Below are positions 6,759 to 15,764 of a stretch of 34,615 bases of DNA, one piece after another (the stretch's first letter is position 1; every line of letters starts with the position of its first letter). The position numbers were made by a program, and so were the translations under genes. Source of the stretch: Endozoicomonadaceae bacterium (GTDB taxonomy: Bacteria > Pseudomonadota > Gammaproteobacteria > Pseudomonadales > Endozoicomonadaceae); NCBI GenBank assembly GCA_023146365.1, contig JAGLCE010000077.1, forward strand, positions 1 to 34,615, read 5' to 3'. The notes beneath the pieces were generated by a model. The model saw nothing but the letters and a program-made list of their open reading frames with translations, was not told where the DNA came from and did not search any database.

Positions 6759-9700
6759 TCAGGCGTTGGCCAGCCGAGCTAAATCCTGCACGGCGACAGA
6801 GAGCATGGCTAGGTCCGGGGTACCGGCCTTCTCAATATCCGACATAACGCGCTGCCAGTGGCTGACTGGCACAGCGCTGAGTTCCAACCAGGCATTGAGC
6901 TTGGTCATCGGTTTCTTACCCTTAGCGTTCAGAATGCTGCTGGTATTTTGGCCAAGGCTATGATCCAGCTGGTCACGCAGAGAGGCTTTGGCCTTACGCT
7001 GCCAGAGGTCACTCTCTGGTAGCCCTCGTACCTGGTTACGAAGCCAGTTCAGAGCCAAGCGATCTTCCAATCCGAAATAAACAGTGGCTGTCGCCTTGAC
7101 TGATTGATCGTTACGCGCCGCAATACTGACAATATCCAGCATATAATATAGGTAACGGAAGCTCGCACAGATAAGCGCCAGATCCTTCGGGATACCCGCT
7201 TTGATCAGCATCTGTTGACGTTCGACCAGCAAGATTCGATCACTTTCTCCCAGAAAATCGGCAAGGTCTGTCGCCACAGCTTCAACACCTGGGCGATACA
7301 GGTTGACTAGCGCTTTTATATCTAACTCGGCATTATGGTGGCGTAGCATCCAGATACAGGCCTTCTCAATATGACGTTGAACCCGAGTCAACTCCTCCAG
7401 CTGTACATTGTTGTTAACGCTGAAGGTCAAATCTTCAAACTGCTTCCAGATAGCTCGTACATCAAAAATGTCACACACCGCAGCAAAAGCACGCACTGTA
7501 TCAATGGGCTGACACTGAGTCTCGTTCTGTAAATAATCGACAAAGGTTGCTCCCATACGGTTACCAACCATGTTGGCGATATGGGTCGCCAGAATTTCGG
7601 TCTTCAGTGGATGCTGATTCAATTGATCCACAAACTGCTTACGGAGGGCTGTCGGAAAGTAGCGCGGCAGTTCGTTTGTTAGATCGGCGTCCTGATCCAC
7701 CTTCGCTTCTACTAAATCATCGAATAGCTTGAGCTTGGCGTATGAGAGTAACGTTGAGATTTCAGGTCGTGTCAGCCCTTCACCCATATTGATTCGCTCC
7801 TTTATCTCCTTGTTGGACGGTAAGCATTCTTGCTGACGATTCAGCCGACCCTCATCTTCCAGCGACTGGATCAGGTGACGGTGGTCATTGAACAGCGTCG
7901 CAGACTGATACGTACTGAGACTCAAACGGTGACTTTGGAGGATGTTGTGTTGCAGTACCAGTTCGCTCACTTCATCGGTCATGCTGACCAGTAACTTGTT
8001 ACGCTGCTTAACGGTCATGTCACCATCAGCAGTCACCTGGTTCAGAAGAATTTTGATGTTGACCTCATGGTCAGAGCTGTCCACGCCAGCGGAGTTATCC
8101 GCAGCGTCAGTGGTAATCAGTCCGCGATTGCGAGCAATTTCGATCCGAGCTCGCTGGGTAATACCTAGGTTGCCGCCCTCACCGACAACCGCTGCACGCA
8201 ACTCTAGCGCATTAATACGAACAGAGTCGTTAGTGCGGTCGCCAACCTGAAGATCCGTTTCGGAAGCCGCTTTCACATAAGTGCCTATGCCTCCATTCCA
8301 GAGCAAATCCACCGGCGCCATCAGGATCGCCCGGATCAGGTCAAACGGTGTCATGGAGTGCACCTTGTTCACAATACCCAAGGCTTTGCGTATCTCTGGC
8401 GTTAGAACGATAGACTTTGCTTGTCGGCTGAAAATACCACCGCCTTTTGATATTAAACGTTGGTCATAATCCTCCCACGAGGAGCGAGGCTGATTGAACA
8501 GTCGCTGACGTTCAGTGAACGATGTCGCTGCCACAGGCTGAGGGTCAATGAAGATATGCATATGATTGAACGTCGCCACTAAACGGATATGTTTTGACAA
8601 CAGCATGCCATTACCAAAAACATCTCCGGACATATCGCCGATGCCCGCCACGGTAAAGTCTTCGGATTGGATGTCCAGTCCTTTTTCGTGGAACAGACAC
8701 TTGACAGATTCCCAAGCGCCACGGGCAGTGATCCCCATCTTCTTGTGGTCATAGCCCTGACTGCCGCCGGAGGCAAAGGCATCGCCCAGCCAGAAATTAT
8801 AGCTAGCCGATATCTCATTAGCGATATCGGAGAACGTGGCCGTTCCCTTGTCCGCTGCAACGACTAAATAGGGGTCATCGTCGTCATGACGGACGACATT
8901 AACCGGTGGCACCACCTCACCCTGTACTAGGTTATCAGTAATATCGAGCAGACCGCTGACAAAGATCTTATAGCTGGCAAGTCCTTCCGCCATTACCGCT
9001 TCTCGACCACGCTCAGGGGGCAGGCATTTTGGAATAAATACGCCTTTGGCACCGACCGGCACAATGACGGCATTCTTCATCATCTGTGCTTTGACCAGAC
9101 CCAGTACTTCAGTACGGAAGTCTTCCCGACGATCAGACCAGCGCAAACCACCACGAGCCACTTTTCCGTCGCGCATGTGCACACCTTCAACTCGCGGGGA
9201 GTAGACAAATATTTCAAATTTCAGTCGAGGTAAGGGCGCAGCCTGAATCTGCTTCGGACTCACCTTGAAGGAGAGGCATGGCTTGTCGCCGCCCTTATCA
9301 TTGCGTTGATAGTAGTTCGTACGCAGCATTGCCTGAATGACACTGAGGTAATGATGCAGGATACGGTCTTCATCGAGACTGCTGACCTCATCCAGGGCTG
9401 TTTCCAGTTGGGCCAGAAGCATTTCAGTCGTTGCCAGGCTGTTTTTGTTATAAGCCGGATCAAATCGGGCTTCAAACATCTGCACTAGGATACGGGTAAT
9501 GGCTGGGTTTCCATTCAGAGTCTGTTCCATGGATGCTTGACTAAACGGCACCTGTAATTGCAAAAGGTATTTAGCCAGTGCTCGCAGCAAAACGATCTGA
9601 CGACAGCTAAGTCCAGTGCTGATGACTAAGGCGTTGAAGCCGTCGTTTTCTATCTCTCCTTTCCAAGTGCGGACGAAGGTCTGCTGGAACTGCTCTTTCA

Positions 9701-11582
9701 AGCTGTTATTGTTCAAGTCTGGGCCAGAACATGCGGCGATAATAAAATCGAGCACCCAAGCCCGTTCTGCATCCCAGGGTTGTATGTTGTAGGGTCGCAC
9801 ACTCAATGTGCTAACACCCATATGCTCCAGAATGGGTAGCACGTCGGACAGCGTCAGCATCTCTCCATGACCCAGAACACGGAAGTGCAGGCAGTCAATA
9901 TCATCCATCGGTTGGTAGAGCAGGGTATGTAATGAGTGAGCGTTGTTCAGCCCTTCCAGTCGGTCGATGTCCCCTACTGCCTGCTGGGAATAGTTGTCTT
10001 CCCGATAAGCGACTGGAAAGGCATTGGCATAACGACGAAAGAGGCGACAGCCATGGGCTTCACCAGTACTGTCGATTAACGTTTTTCGCAGTTGATCTTG
10101 CCAGCCCATCATCATGGTGTCGGTCATGATGGTTTCAATGTGGTTGATATCGATCACTTTCTCACTGGCATTCTGGCAATATATCGTGAACTGCACTTGC
10201 GTTAGCGGGTTTGCCGAAAGCTGAACATTGAAATCAATACTGTGACCATCCAGCTCCTTCAGTAGAATCTGCTGTAGTTTTAGTCGAAATTGGGTATTGA
10301 AGCGGTCACGAGGCACATACACCATGGCGTTGATAAAACGGCCATAACGATCAGACCGGATGAACACCCGCAACTCCCGGCGCTCCTGACACTCTAAAAC
10401 ATCCATGATGGTTTCGAACAGGCTGTCGAAACTGGCCTGTAACAGTTCATCACGAGGATACTGGTTAATAATATGACGCAGCGCACAGCCAGAATGACTG
10501 TTTACGGGAACATTGGCGCTCTCCAGCAATTTCTGGACTTTGACTCGTAATATAGGCACCTGATTAAGCGGCGAGTTGTAGGCTTTCGAGGAGAACAGGC
10601 CAAAGAAGCACCATTCACCCACGACGTTGCCGTCATTATCAAAATGCTTGATGGCGAGGTCGTCGAGATGCGCGGGACGCTGAATGCTGGAGCGGATGGT
10701 GGACTTGGTAATCAACAGCAGTTCCAGCTCCTGCGGTTGCTTCATTAATGGTTCTGACAGAAGAACCTTCTTCGAGTGGTTGACCTCATTACGGAAGGTG
10801 CCCAAGCAGGAGTCTTCTTGGGTGCGCAGGATGGCGTTATCGCCATCCTGTACTCGTTCGTAATAGCGGTACCCGAGGAATAGGAAGTTATCCTTGTTCA
10901 GCCAACGCAGAAACGCTAGGGACTCGTCCAGCTTTTCCTGTTTTGCGACCGGTACCTGCAGGCTGTCACAGTAGCTGATGGTCTTTTCCAGTGTTTTCTG
11001 CATCAGAGGCCAGTCTTCAACGGCTCGCTGAACATCGGTCACTACCTGCTGAATAGCATTCGTCACCTGCTGTAGTGATGATGCATCAGGCTGGCGTTCA
11101 ATTTCAATCCGAATTAGCGATTCTAGCTGACCGCCACGCACGTTCTCATCATGATCATGGACTGACTGAAAGCCTCCCTGCGGGTCACGTACAACGTTAA
11201 TGACCGGATGGGTCAGACTATGAATACGCAGCTCCTGACGATCCAGTTCCATGATGATGGAGGACATCAAGAAAGGTATGTCTTCTGTTAGCATCTCAAC
11301 CACGCTGTGAGAAGAGTACCACTGGTGCTCTTCCAGAGTGGGGTTATAGGCACGCAACAAAGATTGCCCCTCTGGTCGATGCTGTATGAACTTCCAGAGG
11401 CAGAGAAATGCGCCATACATCTCACTGGCACCCCGCTCAACCGGTTCGGTACTCCGAGCATGGCGGTAATAGATATCCGCTAAGCGCAATGCTTGGTGAA
11501 TATTATCGGAGGACATGCGTTTTCGAACCCAAGTTTTAACTTGGTCGGCGTTGAGCTTGCGAAGTGCCATAACGGTATTCAT
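6759..11582 (-). CDS. gdhB: NAD-specific glutamate dehydrogenase, large GDH-180 type
   Basis: This is a full-length 1607-residue enzyme that oxidatively deaminates glutamate to 2-oxoglutarate and ammonia with NAD. It feeds amino-acid carbon into the TCA cycle, which suits a bacterium living on host amino acids. N-terminal regulatory ACT-like domains precede the catalytic core. The core contains GGLRWSDRREDFRTEVLGLV and KAQMMKNAVIVPVGAKG (about 800-850) and the dinucleotide region with VVAADKGTATFSDIAN (about 895). The helical C-terminal domain is also complete. The start is an ATG at 11582 with a weak ribosome site; a second ATG lies four codons in. It stands alone, with transposase fragments on each side. 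The family is certain. The symbol follows Pseudomonas usage. Confidence 0.95.
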   Translation of the reverse strand: MNTVMALRKLNADQVKTWVRKRMSSDNIHQALRLADIYYRHARSTEPVERGASEMYGAFLCLWKFIQHRPEGQSLLRAYNPTLEEHQWYSSHSVVEMLTEDIPFLMSSIIMELDRQELRIHSLTHPVINVVRDPQGGFQSVHDHDENVRGGQLESLIRIEIERQPDASSLQQVTNAIQQVVTDVQRAVEDWPLMQKTLEKTISYCDSLQVPVAKQEKLDESLAFLRWLNKDNFLFLGYRYYERVQDGDNAILRTQEDSCLGTFRNEVNHSKKVLLSEPLMKQPQELELLLITKSTIRSSIQRPAHLDDLAIKHFDNDGNVVGEWCFFGLFSSKAYNSPLNQVPILRVKVQKLLESANVPVNSHSGCALRHIINQYPRDELLQASFDSLFETIMDVLECQERRELRVFIRSDRYGRFINAMVYVPRDRFNTQFRLKLQQILLKELDGHSIDFNVQLSANPLTQVQFTIYCQNASEKVIDINHIETIMTDTMMMGWQDQLRKTLIDSTGEAHGCRLFRRYANAFPVAYREDNYSQQAVGDIDRLEGLNNAHSLHTLLYQPMDDIDCLHFRVLGHGEMLTLSDVLPILEHMGVSTLSVRPYNIQPWDAERAWVLDFIIAACSGPDLNNNSLKEQFQQTFVRTWKGEIENDGFNALVISTGLSCRQIVLLRALAKYLLQLQVPFSQASMEQTLNGNPAITRILVQMFEARFDPAYNKNSLATTEMLLAQLETALDEVSSLDEDRILHHYLSVIQAMLRTNYYQRNDKGGDKPCLSFKVSPKQIQAAPLPRLKFEIFVYSPRVEGVHMRDGKVARGGLRWSDRREDFRTEVLGLVKAQMMKNAVIVPVGAKGVFIPKCLPPERGREAVMAEGLASYKIFVSGLLDITDNLVQGEVVPPVNVVRHDDDDPYLVVAADKGTATFSDIANEISASYNFWLGDAFASGGSQGYDHKKMGITARGAWESVKCLFHEKGLDIQSEDFTVAGIGDMSGDVFGNGMLLSKHIRLVATFNHMHIFIDPQPVAATSFTERQRLFNQPRSSWEDYDQRLISKGGGIFSRQAKSIVLTPEIRKALGIVNKVHSMTPFDLIRAILMAPVDLLWNGGIGTYVKAASETDLQVGDRTNDSVRINALELRAAVVGEGGNLGITQRARIEIARNRGLITTDAADNSAGVDSSDHEVNIKILLNQVTADGDMTVKQRNKLLVSMTDEVSELVLQHNILQSHRLSLSTYQSATLFNDHRHLIQSLEDEGRLNRQQECLPSNKEIKERINMGEGLTRPEISTLLSYAKLKLFDDLVEAKVDQDADLTNELPRYFPTALRKQFVDQLNQHPLKTEILATHIANMVGNRMGATFVDYLQNETQCQPIDTVRAFAAVCDIFDVRAIWKQFEDLTFSVNNNVQLEELTRVQRHIEKACIWMLRHHNAELDIKALVNLYRPGVEAVATDLADFLGESDRILLVERQQMLIKAGIPKDLALICASFRYLYYMLDIVSIAARNDQSVKATATVYFGLEDRLALNWLRNQVRGLPESDLWQRKAKASLRDQLDHSLGQNTSSILNAKGKKPMTKLNAWLELSAVPVSHWQRVMSDIEKAGTPDLAMLSVAVQDLARLANA

Positions 11583-12073
11583 AACAAAACACCAATATGT
11601 GTAAGGGGTATTTCGTTTGATCGGGTAACGTATTGAGAAGCTCGCACCCAGGCATTATTGAAACCGTGTACTGACACAGATAGTTACCCGTGATTATCAA
11701 AGTAAAGCTGAAGCACCAGCTACCCGTATGCAACATTGACTTGCATCAGCTTGAGATTTAAGGCGTAACTCTGCGTTAAGGATGACCAGTGGACGAAGTT
11801 CACGGTCGACTAAAACCCAATGCGAGATCACTATGCCAAAAACAGATACTTAGCTAACCGAAGGAAAATAGTACCAAATTTATGGGGAGAAGAGAACAGT
11901 ATAGCGAGCAGTTGGTTCCAGCAGGTGAGGTTATGAACACGATAATCGTTATTATACAGGTCAATAGTTTATTGCAATTTGTGTTGTGTAATAAATTTTA
12001 AAAGTGGGTGAAAAACGGTATGAGACGTCTATGTTCTTATGGGGTTAGATTAGAAAAACTGTTGCACTAGCAA
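11583..12073. other. Intergenic region upstream of gdhB
   Basis: I see no gene, repeat or convincing hairpin here. It must contain the gdhB promoter on the minus strand, but no clear -35/-10 pair stands out. Confidence 0.4.
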
Positions 12074-12385
12074 ATGAAATTTGCGTGTTTTAATATGTGC
12101 ACTGATGGCGTTTATAGCAGTGTGCGGATGGATGACCGATTATGCCTGCTGGTAATCATCGGAGTGACTAAGCATGGTGGTAAGGAGTGGGTGGCTGTAA
12201 AAGACGGTTACCGTGAGTCGACTGCGAGCAGGGAAGAGCTACTGGTCGGTTTACGTGAACGTATGCTTGATACACTCCATCAAAATATAATGCGTTTCTT
12301 TCTCTACTTGGTTTTGGAATTTTATCAGCAGAGCCCAGTGCATAAAGCAATACAATCAGGTGAAATTGGTGCAATATTGAGGTAG
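12074..12385 (+). pseudogene. Central fragment of an IS256/Mutator-family transposase plus unidentified tail
   Basis: The frame contains DGVYSSVRMDDRLCLLVIIG and then KEWVAVKDGYRESTASREEL. This is the conserved first catalytic Asp region of IS256-family transposases (DG.Y..VR..D...LLVIIG, followed by KE..AV.DGYRES). The match fades after about 12262. The remainder (VLEFYQQSPVHKAIQSGEIG) and a further open stretch to a stop near 12490 (ANHRGAHNQWLGSMAECIAT) are not IS256 and I cannot identify them. They may be the 3' end of a lost gene upstream of cysQ. There is no DDE completion and no inverted repeat. Confidence 0.65.
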
Positions 12386-12503
12386 GCCGAGGTTAAAATT
12401 ATTGCAAATCATCGTGGTGCTCACAATCAATGGCTCGGAAGTATGGCTGAGTGTATTGCTACAATGAAAGCAGGTTCAGTTCGCGATTAGCGTAAGGTGA
12501 AGT

Positions 12504-13322
12504 ATGATCATGGATATGGCGTTGACTCAATCGTTGTGTGAGCTCTGTCAGCAGGCCGGCAAGGCTATAATGACGGTCTATCAGCGTGAAGATAGAGGTA
12601 TTCAGATTAAGGCGGATGAGTCACCGGTAACCGCAGCGGATCTTGCGGCTGATAGTTGTATCCGTGCAGGCTTGCAGGCACTGACCCCCGAGCTGCCTAT
12701 TCTCTCGGAAGAGAGTGATATTGCCGCCTGGTCTGAGCGGCTGACTTGGCAACGCTACTGGTTGGTGGATCCTTTGGATGGAACTCGGGAGTTTGTTGAT
12801 CGCACTGATGAATTTACTGTCAATATCGCACTGATTGAGAATAATGTTTCGGTATTGGGCGCGATTTATGTGCCGGTGACCGGTGTTTGCTATTTTGGGG
12901 GACATAATACTGGAGGTGCATGGCGACAGTCCGATGATGAAGAGCCTGTCTCGCTGAGTACGCGTAGCTGTGCACCGGAAGGCGTTATTAGTGTTGCGAT
13001 CAGTCGCGGTCATGGTGAAAACACCATTAAGACATTGATGCAGCGGTTTGAACGACAGTTCAGAAAGGTGCATTTCACTATTGCGGGAAGCTCCCTCAAG
13101 TCGTGTCTGGTTGCGGAAGGTCGGGTGGATATCTATCCGCGTCGTGGTCCAACCAGTGAATGGGATACTGCTGCTGCACAGGCCATCGTTGAGGCTGCCG
13201 GCGGAAGCGTGCTTGATCCTGCACTGCAACCATTGCGCTACAACCGTAAGGAAAGCCTGCTTAATCCAGACTTCAGTGTGGTAGGGGATCTCTCGGTAGA
13301 CTGGCAGACTCTATTGCGCTGA
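12504..13322 (+). CDS. cysQ: 3'(2'),5'-bisphosphate nucleotidase CysQ
   Basis: This inositol-monophosphatase-family enzyme hydrolyses 3'-phosphoadenosine 5'-phosphate to AMP, clearing a toxic by-product of sulfate assimilation. The metal-binding motifs are complete: SEES around residues 68-71, DPLDGTREF at 89-97 and EWDTAAAQA at 219-227. The length (272) is normal. The ATG at 12504 follows a good ribosome site (TAAGGTGAAGT). The gene is of moderate GC, like the other core genes, and stands alone. I am confident in the family; closely related inositol or nucleotide phosphatases are less likely because of the DGTREF signature. Confidence 0.93.
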   Translation: MIMDMALTQSLCELCQQAGKAIMTVYQREDRGIQIKADESPVTAADLAADSCIRAGLQALTPELPILSEESDIAAWSERLTWQRYWLVDPLDGTREFVDRTDEFTVNIALIENNVSVLGAIYVPVTGVCYFGGHNTGGAWRQSDDEEPVSLSTRSCAPEGVISVAISRGHGENTIKTLMQRFERQFRKVHFTIAGSSLKSCLVAEGRVDIYPRRGPTSEWDTAAAQAIVEAAGGSVLDPALQPLRYNRKESLLNPDFSVVGDLSVDWQTLLR

Positions 13323-13329
13323 TGTATAG

Positions 13330-13665
13330 CTAACCTGCCCTGAAAAACCATCTTTTCAAAATCTTTCCAAAAATCGCTGTTGTTTTAGGATGCCCAGAAT
13401 AAGTATTGACATCAGCACCATCTCTTAGCAAGAGTTTGCAAGTATCATAATCCATATTCGAGGCGGCTATTACCAGTGAGTTAAAGAAACGCACCAAATT
13501 ACGTTCATCATTTTTATTGGGATCTGGGTTAGCATTATGAGCTAGCAAGAGACCGACGAAAGATATCGACGATTTCACTATGGCTATTTCTTAGCTGCAA
13601 GTTCCAATAGGCTGTAATCAGCATCGTTACGGTGATTGGGATCAGATTTTTCTAAGCTCAGCTAA
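13330..13665 (-). pseudogene. Degraded ankyrin-repeat gene
   Basis: Reading the minus strand from about 13665 gives SDPNHRNDADYSLLELAAKK. After a shift comes HSEIVDI, and after another shift LLLAHNANPDPNKNDERN and SLVIAASNMDYDTCKLLLRD with GADVN, ending at a stop at 13330. These are at least two to three ankyrin repeats in sequence, broken by two or more frameshifts. Ankyrin proteins are typical host-directed effectors of intracellular bacteria. This copy has decayed, with no usable start, and sits immediately after cysQ. Confidence 0.7.
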
Positions 13666-13712
13666 TGTTTGGGCTGGTAAGCGATTTTTAAAGGCTCCCA
13701 GTAGATTCTAAT

Positions 13713-14900
13713 TTAATCCCAAGCTTCCATTAGAAGGGCCAACACCTGTTCATAGTCAGCATCAATGCGATTAAAAAGTATGGCACCGTCATCAATACTC
13801 ATGCTTGCGATATCCGCAAATTGTGATTGGCTAACCTTGCCAGTTTCCGATAGCGTACGTGGTAGACCGGTTTTATCATGCAATTCATCACGCAGTGAGT
13901 GAATGGCTGTGATGGCGGCATTTGCACGTTGCTTGGCCGGCGTACTGCTATAAGTGTCGGGGCCTGCAAGTGGCAACAATAATTCACCAATGGCATCACC
14001 ACTGAGCGGAAGGTTATATTTCAGCACATGGGGCAGCATCATGCTCATGCAGACACCGTGCGGCAGGTGAGTAATTGCACCGATGGAGTGGCCGATGGCA
14101 TGTACAAGGCCGACCATGGAGTTTGAAAATGCGATGCCCGCCATTGTGGCAGCCTCTGCAAGCTTCAATCGTGCATACGCATTATCCGGCGACGCCAGTA
14201 CGATACACAGATTTTCGCATATGGCCTTGATGGCTGCGACAGCATAAGCGTCGCTTAATGGGTTTTTGGCAATACCAATATAGGCTTCCACAGAATGCGT
14301 CAGGGCATCCATGGCTGTTGCCGCAGTAATGTACGATGGTAATGTAAGCGTCATGCGTGGATCCAGCACAGCGACATCTGGTAGCAGGAACGCAGAACCA
14401 AAAGCTACCTTGCGGCCATTAGTGCTATCCTTGATGACAGCAAATCGAGTAGCCTCTGAGCCAGTGCCGGCAGTTGTCGGCAGAATAAATAACGGCTTTA
14501 GTCGTTTGGTGAGCGCTCCAAGGCCACTGTATACCAACAGATCATCCCCACCCTCTGACACCAAAATGTTTACTCCCTTGGAAGTATCGATGACCGAGCC
14601 GCCACCAATGGCAATAATGGCATCAGCATTCGTTTCTCGGTAGATGGTAGCAATACGCCTGACCAGTGTTGTGGAAGAGTCTGGCGGTACATCGCTGTAA
14701 ATCGCCGACACTGATATATTGCTAATCAGTAGCGTCTGCTTGACAGGTTCGACCAGTCCAGCATGGACGATGCCGGTATCGGTAATGATTAGGGGCCTGC
14801 TTGCGCCAAAGCTGGTCAATTCATAGGGTATGTGTTCCAGTGCCTTCTGGCCGGCAATGATTTTGACCGGACTGAAAAATTCCGTGTATCCCTTGTTCAT
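13713..14900 (-). CDS. Iron-containing alcohol dehydrogenase (group III)
   Basis: A 395-residue NAD(P)-dependent dehydrogenase interconverting an alcohol and an aldehyde or ketone; the substrate is unknown. Seen in the sequence: the nucleotide-binding GGGS (99-102), PTTAGTGSE (141-149), and the metal ligands D198, H202, H267 and H281 in the family pattern (DALTH, GLVHAIGHSIGA, LPHGV). It starts one base after the stop of the upstream gene (TAAATG), so the two are translated together. The pairing with a small SCP2-like protein suggests a lipid or sterol-related substrate, but this is inference. Confidence 0.9.
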   Translation of the reverse strand: MNKGYTEFFSPVKIIAGQKALEHIPYELTSFGASRPLIITDTGIVHAGLVEPVKQTLLISNISVSAIYSDVPPDSSTTLVRRIATIYRETNADAIIAIGGGSVIDTSKGVNILVSEGGDDLLVYSGLGALTKRLKPLFILPTTAGTGSEATRFAVIKDSTNGRKVAFGSAFLLPDVAVLDPRMTLTLPSYITAATAMDALTHSVEAYIGIAKNPLSDAYAVAAIKAICENLCIVLASPDNAYARLKLAEAATMAGIAFSNSMVGLVHAIGHSIGAITHLPHGVCMSMMLPHVLKYNLPLSGDAIGELLLPLAGPDTYSSTPAKQRANAAITAIHSLRDELHDKTGLPRTLSETGKVSQSQFADIASMSIDDGAILFNRIDADYEQVLALLMEAWD

Positions 14901-15428
14901 TTATTTGTACCCCATCACAAAACCGCTCAACACTCCGAGATAGATCCGACATGCACCTGTTAGTTTTTTGCCCAGCGACAGTGATGGATAATGGCGTATT
15001 ACGCGTAGTGCAACCAGTTTCGGTAGAATCATGACTTCCAACCGTTCAATGCATCGAATCAAACGCATGGAGGCTTGGAGATCGCCGTCGACGACCATGC
15101 GCTCTCGGGCAAATGCCATCGTAGTGCCTTCCTGAAATGAAAGTGCAGCAAATGCATGCTCAAGATGCTTGAACTGGATGTCCAAATGCTGCCCAGTGGT
15201 CGTGCTGGACAGTGGTTTCAGGCGTCCATTAACCTTCTTCATGCATAGTGCAGGGCCTGCGGGCATGACGCGCAAGGAAAAACTGAAGCCGTTTGGTAAT
15301 GATTTTAATGCATTGTTGATCATAGTGTCTGATTGGCTGGCCTTCGCCAAAGCATGACCCATAAAAGCAAGCATAAAACGGACATAGAGTCGTTTGATGC
15401 GCCAGAGCCAGAAAACGGGCTGAGACAC
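14901..15428 (-). CDS. Small SCP2-like (sterol/lipid carrier fold) protein, tentative
   Basis: A 175-residue protein starting at GTG with a strong ribosome site (AGGAG, six bases away). The middle part (about residues 55-150) has a pattern of alternating hydrophobic strands and the stretch FARERMVVDGDLQASMRLIR that resembles SCP2 sterol-binding-domain proteins. The N-terminus is basic and hydrophobic (FWLWRIKRLYVRFMLAFMG) and may associate with the membrane. It lies directly upstream of the alcohol dehydrogenase with no gap, so both probably act in one pathway on a hydrophobic substrate. The SCP2 assignment is by general pattern only. Confidence 0.6.
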   Translation of the reverse strand: MSQPVFWLWRIKRLYVRFMLAFMGHALAKASQSDTMINNALKSLPNGFSFSLRVMPAGPALCMKKVNGRLKPLSSTTTGQHLDIQFKHLEHAFAALSFQEGTTMAFARERMVVDGDLQASMRLIRCIERLEVMILPKLVALRVIRHYPSLSLGKKLTGACRIYLGVLSGFVMGYK

Positions 15429-15764
15429 TGGACACTCCTGCCGGTTAACATCCGGGTGGTAATGAATCTATTGATGGTTAATGCATCGTATACCATGTAT
15501 ATTTGAGCACTTCAATATAATCCCTGTGGACGGTCTTTGAAAATAGTCATGCACATCTAGCGACATTGGGCGTCTGCCATCTGATTCGTTATTGCGAAAA
15601 CATCCTCCATGACCTGTAACAGTGACGAAGAAGTCGTTACCTTGGCATTTTGTGCTGGTCAGCTCAGGTGAGCTAAAAATGGCTACCTACCCGATATGGG
15701 AGGGAGCCAAATGATAAGGCTGGGTTAGTCTGCCCCCGCCGATGAGGATTAGTCGTTATTAACA
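15429..15764. other. Intergenic region between the SCP2-like gene and the flavin monooxygenase
   Basis: The only clear structures are the hairpin terminator at 15674-15708 and, next to it, the short perfect palindrome AGCTCAGGTGAGCT at 15661-15674. The promoter of the SCP2-like/ADH pair must lie near 15440-15560. No gene is seen. Confidence 0.4.
15674..15708 (-). terminator. Rho-independent terminator of the flavin monooxygenase gene
   Basis: On the minus strand a GC-rich stem (GGCTCCCTCCC, loop ATATC, GGGTAGGTAGCC) is followed by ATTTTTA. It lies about 57 bases past the stop codon at 15765, in the right place and orientation to end that transcript. Confidence 0.65.

Noticed and set aside
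8579..8860. Minus-strand frame within gdhB
   Set aside because: It is an alternative frame of the conserved catalytic region of gdhB.
12621..13229. Long antisense frame within cysQ
   Set aside because: It lies entirely opposite a well-supported gene and shows no family motifs.
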